6,994 nt of DNA. It comes from Thermoplasmatota archaeon (GTDB taxonomy: Archaea > Thermoplasmatota > Thermoplasmata > GCA-020350865 > JAUVCJ01). The notes below the pieces were generated by a model that worked only from the letters and a program-made list of their open reading frames with translations, was not told the origin of the DNA and did no database searches. The DNA is taken from the NCBI GenBank assembly GCA_030595765.1, contig JAUVCJ010000120.1, forward strand, positions 1-6,994, written 5' to 3'. Positions within the stretch are counted from its first letter, which is position 1. Each line of letters starts with the position of its first letter. Made by a program: the position numbers and the translations under genes. Positions 5,916-6,994 of the stretch are shown here, piece after piece.

Positions 5916-6027
5916 GTTCAAGATGCATAGGCTCGCTAGGACTAAAATAGGATTGATCAATCTGTATAGATCGTTCAAGCCTGCATGGATCGTTCAAGTC
6001 TGCATAGATCTGTTCGGCCTGCTCATG
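5916..6027 (+). repeat. Four copies of a roughly 19-bp repeat upstream of the cysteine-rich small gene
   Basis: Three adjacent 19-base units start at 5962, 5981 and 6000: CTGTATAGATCGTTCAAGC, CTGCATGGATCGTTCAAGT and CTGCATAGATCTGTTCGGC. A degenerate continuation follows to about 6027, and an isolated earlier copy of the core (GTTCAAG then TGCATAG) is at 5916-5930. A perfect 12-bp palindrome, GATTGATCAATC, abuts the first unit at 5951-5962. The period is not a multiple of three and the + strand frames are closed, so the repeats are not coding. Iterated operator sites or a structured leader are the likely options. Confidence 0.65.
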
Positions 6028-6052
6028 TTCACACTGGAAAGAGGAACAGAAG

Positions 6053-6373
6053 ATGAAAGCCATTCCCATAATGAATGACATAGACTTCCAGATATGTCTG
6101 GATGACCAGTGCAAGGGTTCCAGCTTTTGCCAAGTGGGCTCAGGCAAGGCTTTCCTAACATCCAATGGCATCATGATCTCCGATGGAACCAGGCACTATG
6201 CCTTAAAATGTACAGACATACAGGACATCGTATGGATTGAAAATAAACGACCTAGACTCGAATTCGTTGTGGAAGGCGGAAAGGTGAGGTTGTATGGCAA
6301 GTGTGTGGATACCCTCCAGGCATTGCGACACTTCTTCCTGCCATGCCGTAGAGCGCCACAGATGGGATGCTGA
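6053..6373 (+). CDS. Small cysteine-rich protein of unknown function, possible PH-like fold
   Basis: I do not recognise this 106-residue protein. GAGGA at 6041-6045, seven bases before the ATG, supports the start; an ATG at 6071 is an alternative. It has seven cysteines (15, 20, 26, 53, 84, 98, 106), including a C-x4-C pair near the N-terminus, with no signal peptide or membrane helix. From about residue 29 it alternates short strands: GKAFLTSNGIMIS, HYALKCTDIQDIVWI, RLEFVVEGGKVRLYG, then a helix VDTLQALRHFF. This order of strands and a closing helix resembles bacterial-type PH or GRAM domains, in which a GxxxLTxxG strand pair is common. The fold idea is inference from pattern only. The gene stands alone between two promoter-like regions, and its long repeat-bearing upstream region suggests regulated expression. 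Metal or disulfide binding by the cysteines is possible. Confidence 0.65.
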   Translation: MKAIPIMNDIDFQICLDDQCKGSSFCQVGSGKAFLTSNGIMISDGTRHYALKCTDIQDIVWIENKRPRLEFVVEGGKVRLYGKCVDTLQALRHFFLPCRRAPQMGC

Positions 6374-6405
6374 TAAGCTGATGCTCTATCTGTTTTATTC
6401 TGTCG

Positions 6406-6419
6406 CTTTATTTTTATAG
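6406..6419 (+). promoter_or_regulatory. TATA box for a leaderless zinc-ribbon membrane protein mRNA
   Basis: CTTTATTTTTATAG lies about 25-35 bases before the ATG at 6443, the spacing expected if transcription starts at or next to the start codon. No Shine-Dalgarno sequence precedes that ATG, which also fits a leaderless transcript. Confidence 0.6.
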
Positions 6420-6442
6420 CTTCACAATGTTGGGCTGGATTA

Positions 6443-6994
6443 ATGGTCAATATAGCATGCCCGCTTTGCTCCAACCCCGTAGACGAGAAGGACGAGCATT
6501 GCGGAGAATGCGGAGCGAACTGGAGGGAGCTGAGAGCCCAAGGCGGATACGCCCCCAGAGCTTTTAAGAGACCAAAGAGACCAATGACGCCGACTAGACC
6601 CGATACATCTCCATCTACCACGCCCTCTACTACTACGTCCTCTACGACGTCCTCTACCACTCCTCCTATCACTCCATCTATCAATGGTAGGCCGGTAACA
6701 CCGCCTGATGACCCTGACCCCCCTTCTCTACCTGGGCTCACAGGAAATGGGGTTCAAAAAAAGGATGAAGGCCTTGGATCCCAACATGATAGAAAAGAGG
6801 GAGGATCCGATGTAAAGGATCAAAACGATGGATTCCAACCTGGGAGCCAGGATATCGGGACCAGTGGTACTAGAACCAAGAGGATCAACCCCTTGAGCAT
6901 TGTTGCATTGGTAATCATGATAGTCCTCATGGTATTTTGGAGCATCTCTCTCTCTGAACAGCCATTGGCAGATGCAGATGGGGATGGGGTGCCG
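6443..6994 (+). CDS. Zinc-ribbon membrane protein with an external TSP3-like calcium repeat (3' end outside window)
   Basis: The frame is open from ATG 6443 to the window edge, giving 184 residues. Residues 6-23 form a small zinc ribbon (CPLC at 6-9, CGEC at 20-23). A basic Arg/Lys/Pro segment (36-52) leads into a Thr/Ser/Pro linker (52-80) and a long hydrophilic disordered stretch rich in Gly, Asp and Gln. TRTKR (143-147) then precedes a hydrophobic helix (about 150-170, ending MVFWSISL). After it the sequence begins ADADGDGVP, the opening of an Asp-rich calcium loop as in thrombospondin type 3 repeats. By the positive-inside rule the zinc ribbon is cytoplasmic and the calcium repeats are outside. 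This is the reverse of the protein at the left edge. The zinc ribbon may bind a partner or nucleic acid, but nothing in the sequence names it. The external domain that would define function lies beyond the window. Confidence 0.8.
   Translation, partial: MVNIACPLCSNPVDEKDEHCGECGANWRELRAQGGYAPRAFKRPKRPMTPTRPDTSPSTTPSTTTSSTTSSTTPPITPSINGRPVTPPDDPDPPSLPGLTGNGVQKKDEGLGSQHDRKEGGSDVKDQNDGFQPGSQDIGTSGTRTKRINPLSIVALVIMIVLMVFWSISLSEQPLADADGDGVP
6611..6685 (+). repeat. 12-bp low-complexity repeat coding a Thr/Ser tetrapeptide linker
   Basis: Six in-frame units read PSTT, PSTTT, SSTT, SSTT, PPIT and PSIN. The DNA units are related (CCATCTACCACG, TCCTCTACGACG, TCCTCTACCACT). It lies between the zinc ribbon and the membrane helix and probably forms a flexible linker. 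Length variation between strains by slippage would be expected. Confidence 0.65.

Noticed and set aside
5916..6027. The 19-bp repeats as a CRISPR array.
   Set aside because: The units are contiguous with no unique spacers, too short for CRISPR repeats, and no cas gene is nearby.
5899..6174. A 91-codon minus-strand open frame over the 19-bp repeats.
   Set aside because: It is antisense to the start of the better supported gene at 6053, and the 19-base period shifts frame so the repeats give no repeated peptide. I see no ribosome site for it.
6196..6741. A 181-codon minus-strand open frame with Val/Gly-rich repeats.
   Set aside because: It is the antisense shadow of the cysteine-rich gene and the zinc-ribbon gene. 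Its Val/Gly repeats are the complement of the Thr/Ser/Pro linker.

Overview
The window looks archaeal and most likely comes from Thermoplasmatota or a related euryarchaeal lineage. This is inferred from content, not from any search. The evidence is an XPD/Rad3-type helicase with iron-sulfur cysteines, a very short histone-fold protein, a DUF6015-like protein, BRE/TATA-style promoters just upstream of start codons, and T-rich gene ends. Surface proteins with Asp-rich calcium repeats and low-complexity tails fit the same picture. The bacterial-type MutL is probably an old acquisition.

Layout. Bases 1-449 are the 3' end of a + strand surface-protein gene: Asp-rich (TSP3-like) repeat, one membrane helix, proline-rich tail. 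A pyrimidine-rich terminator follows. Bases 648-2477 (minus) encode an endonuclease-type MutL. Upstream of it on the same strand, 2567-2728 encodes a 53-residue histone-fold protein that the usual length cut-offs would miss. Bases 2729-3267 form a long non-coding gap. It holds the promoter of the histone-like gene, a dense cluster of CAATGTTT octamers with a perfect 12-bp tandem duplication, and a strong BRE/TATA promoter facing right. That promoter serves a probable two-gene + strand operon: a DUF6015-like small protein (3268-3699) and the XPD-like helicase (3754-5796). The helicase carries an unusual octapeptide-repeat insertion in its second motor domain. Bases 5797-6052 are non-coding, with an inverted repeat over a TATA-like sequence and four copies of a roughly 19-bp repeat. 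They lead into a small cysteine-rich protein of unknown function (6053-6373). The window ends inside a second surface-type gene (6443 onward): cytoplasmic zinc ribbon, Thr/Ser/Pro linker, membrane helix, then the start of an Asp-rich calcium repeat.

How the genes relate. The middle of the window is about DNA transactions (mismatch repair nuclease, histone-fold protein, 5'-3' helicase). Both edges hold membrane proteins that expose Asp-rich calcium-binding segments outside the cell, in opposite topologies. I see no tRNA, rRNA, CRISPR array, transposase or integrase. The least explained parts are the helicase repeat insertion, the two repeat-rich intergenic regions, and a pair of matching T-rich elements that flank mutL in inverted orientation.
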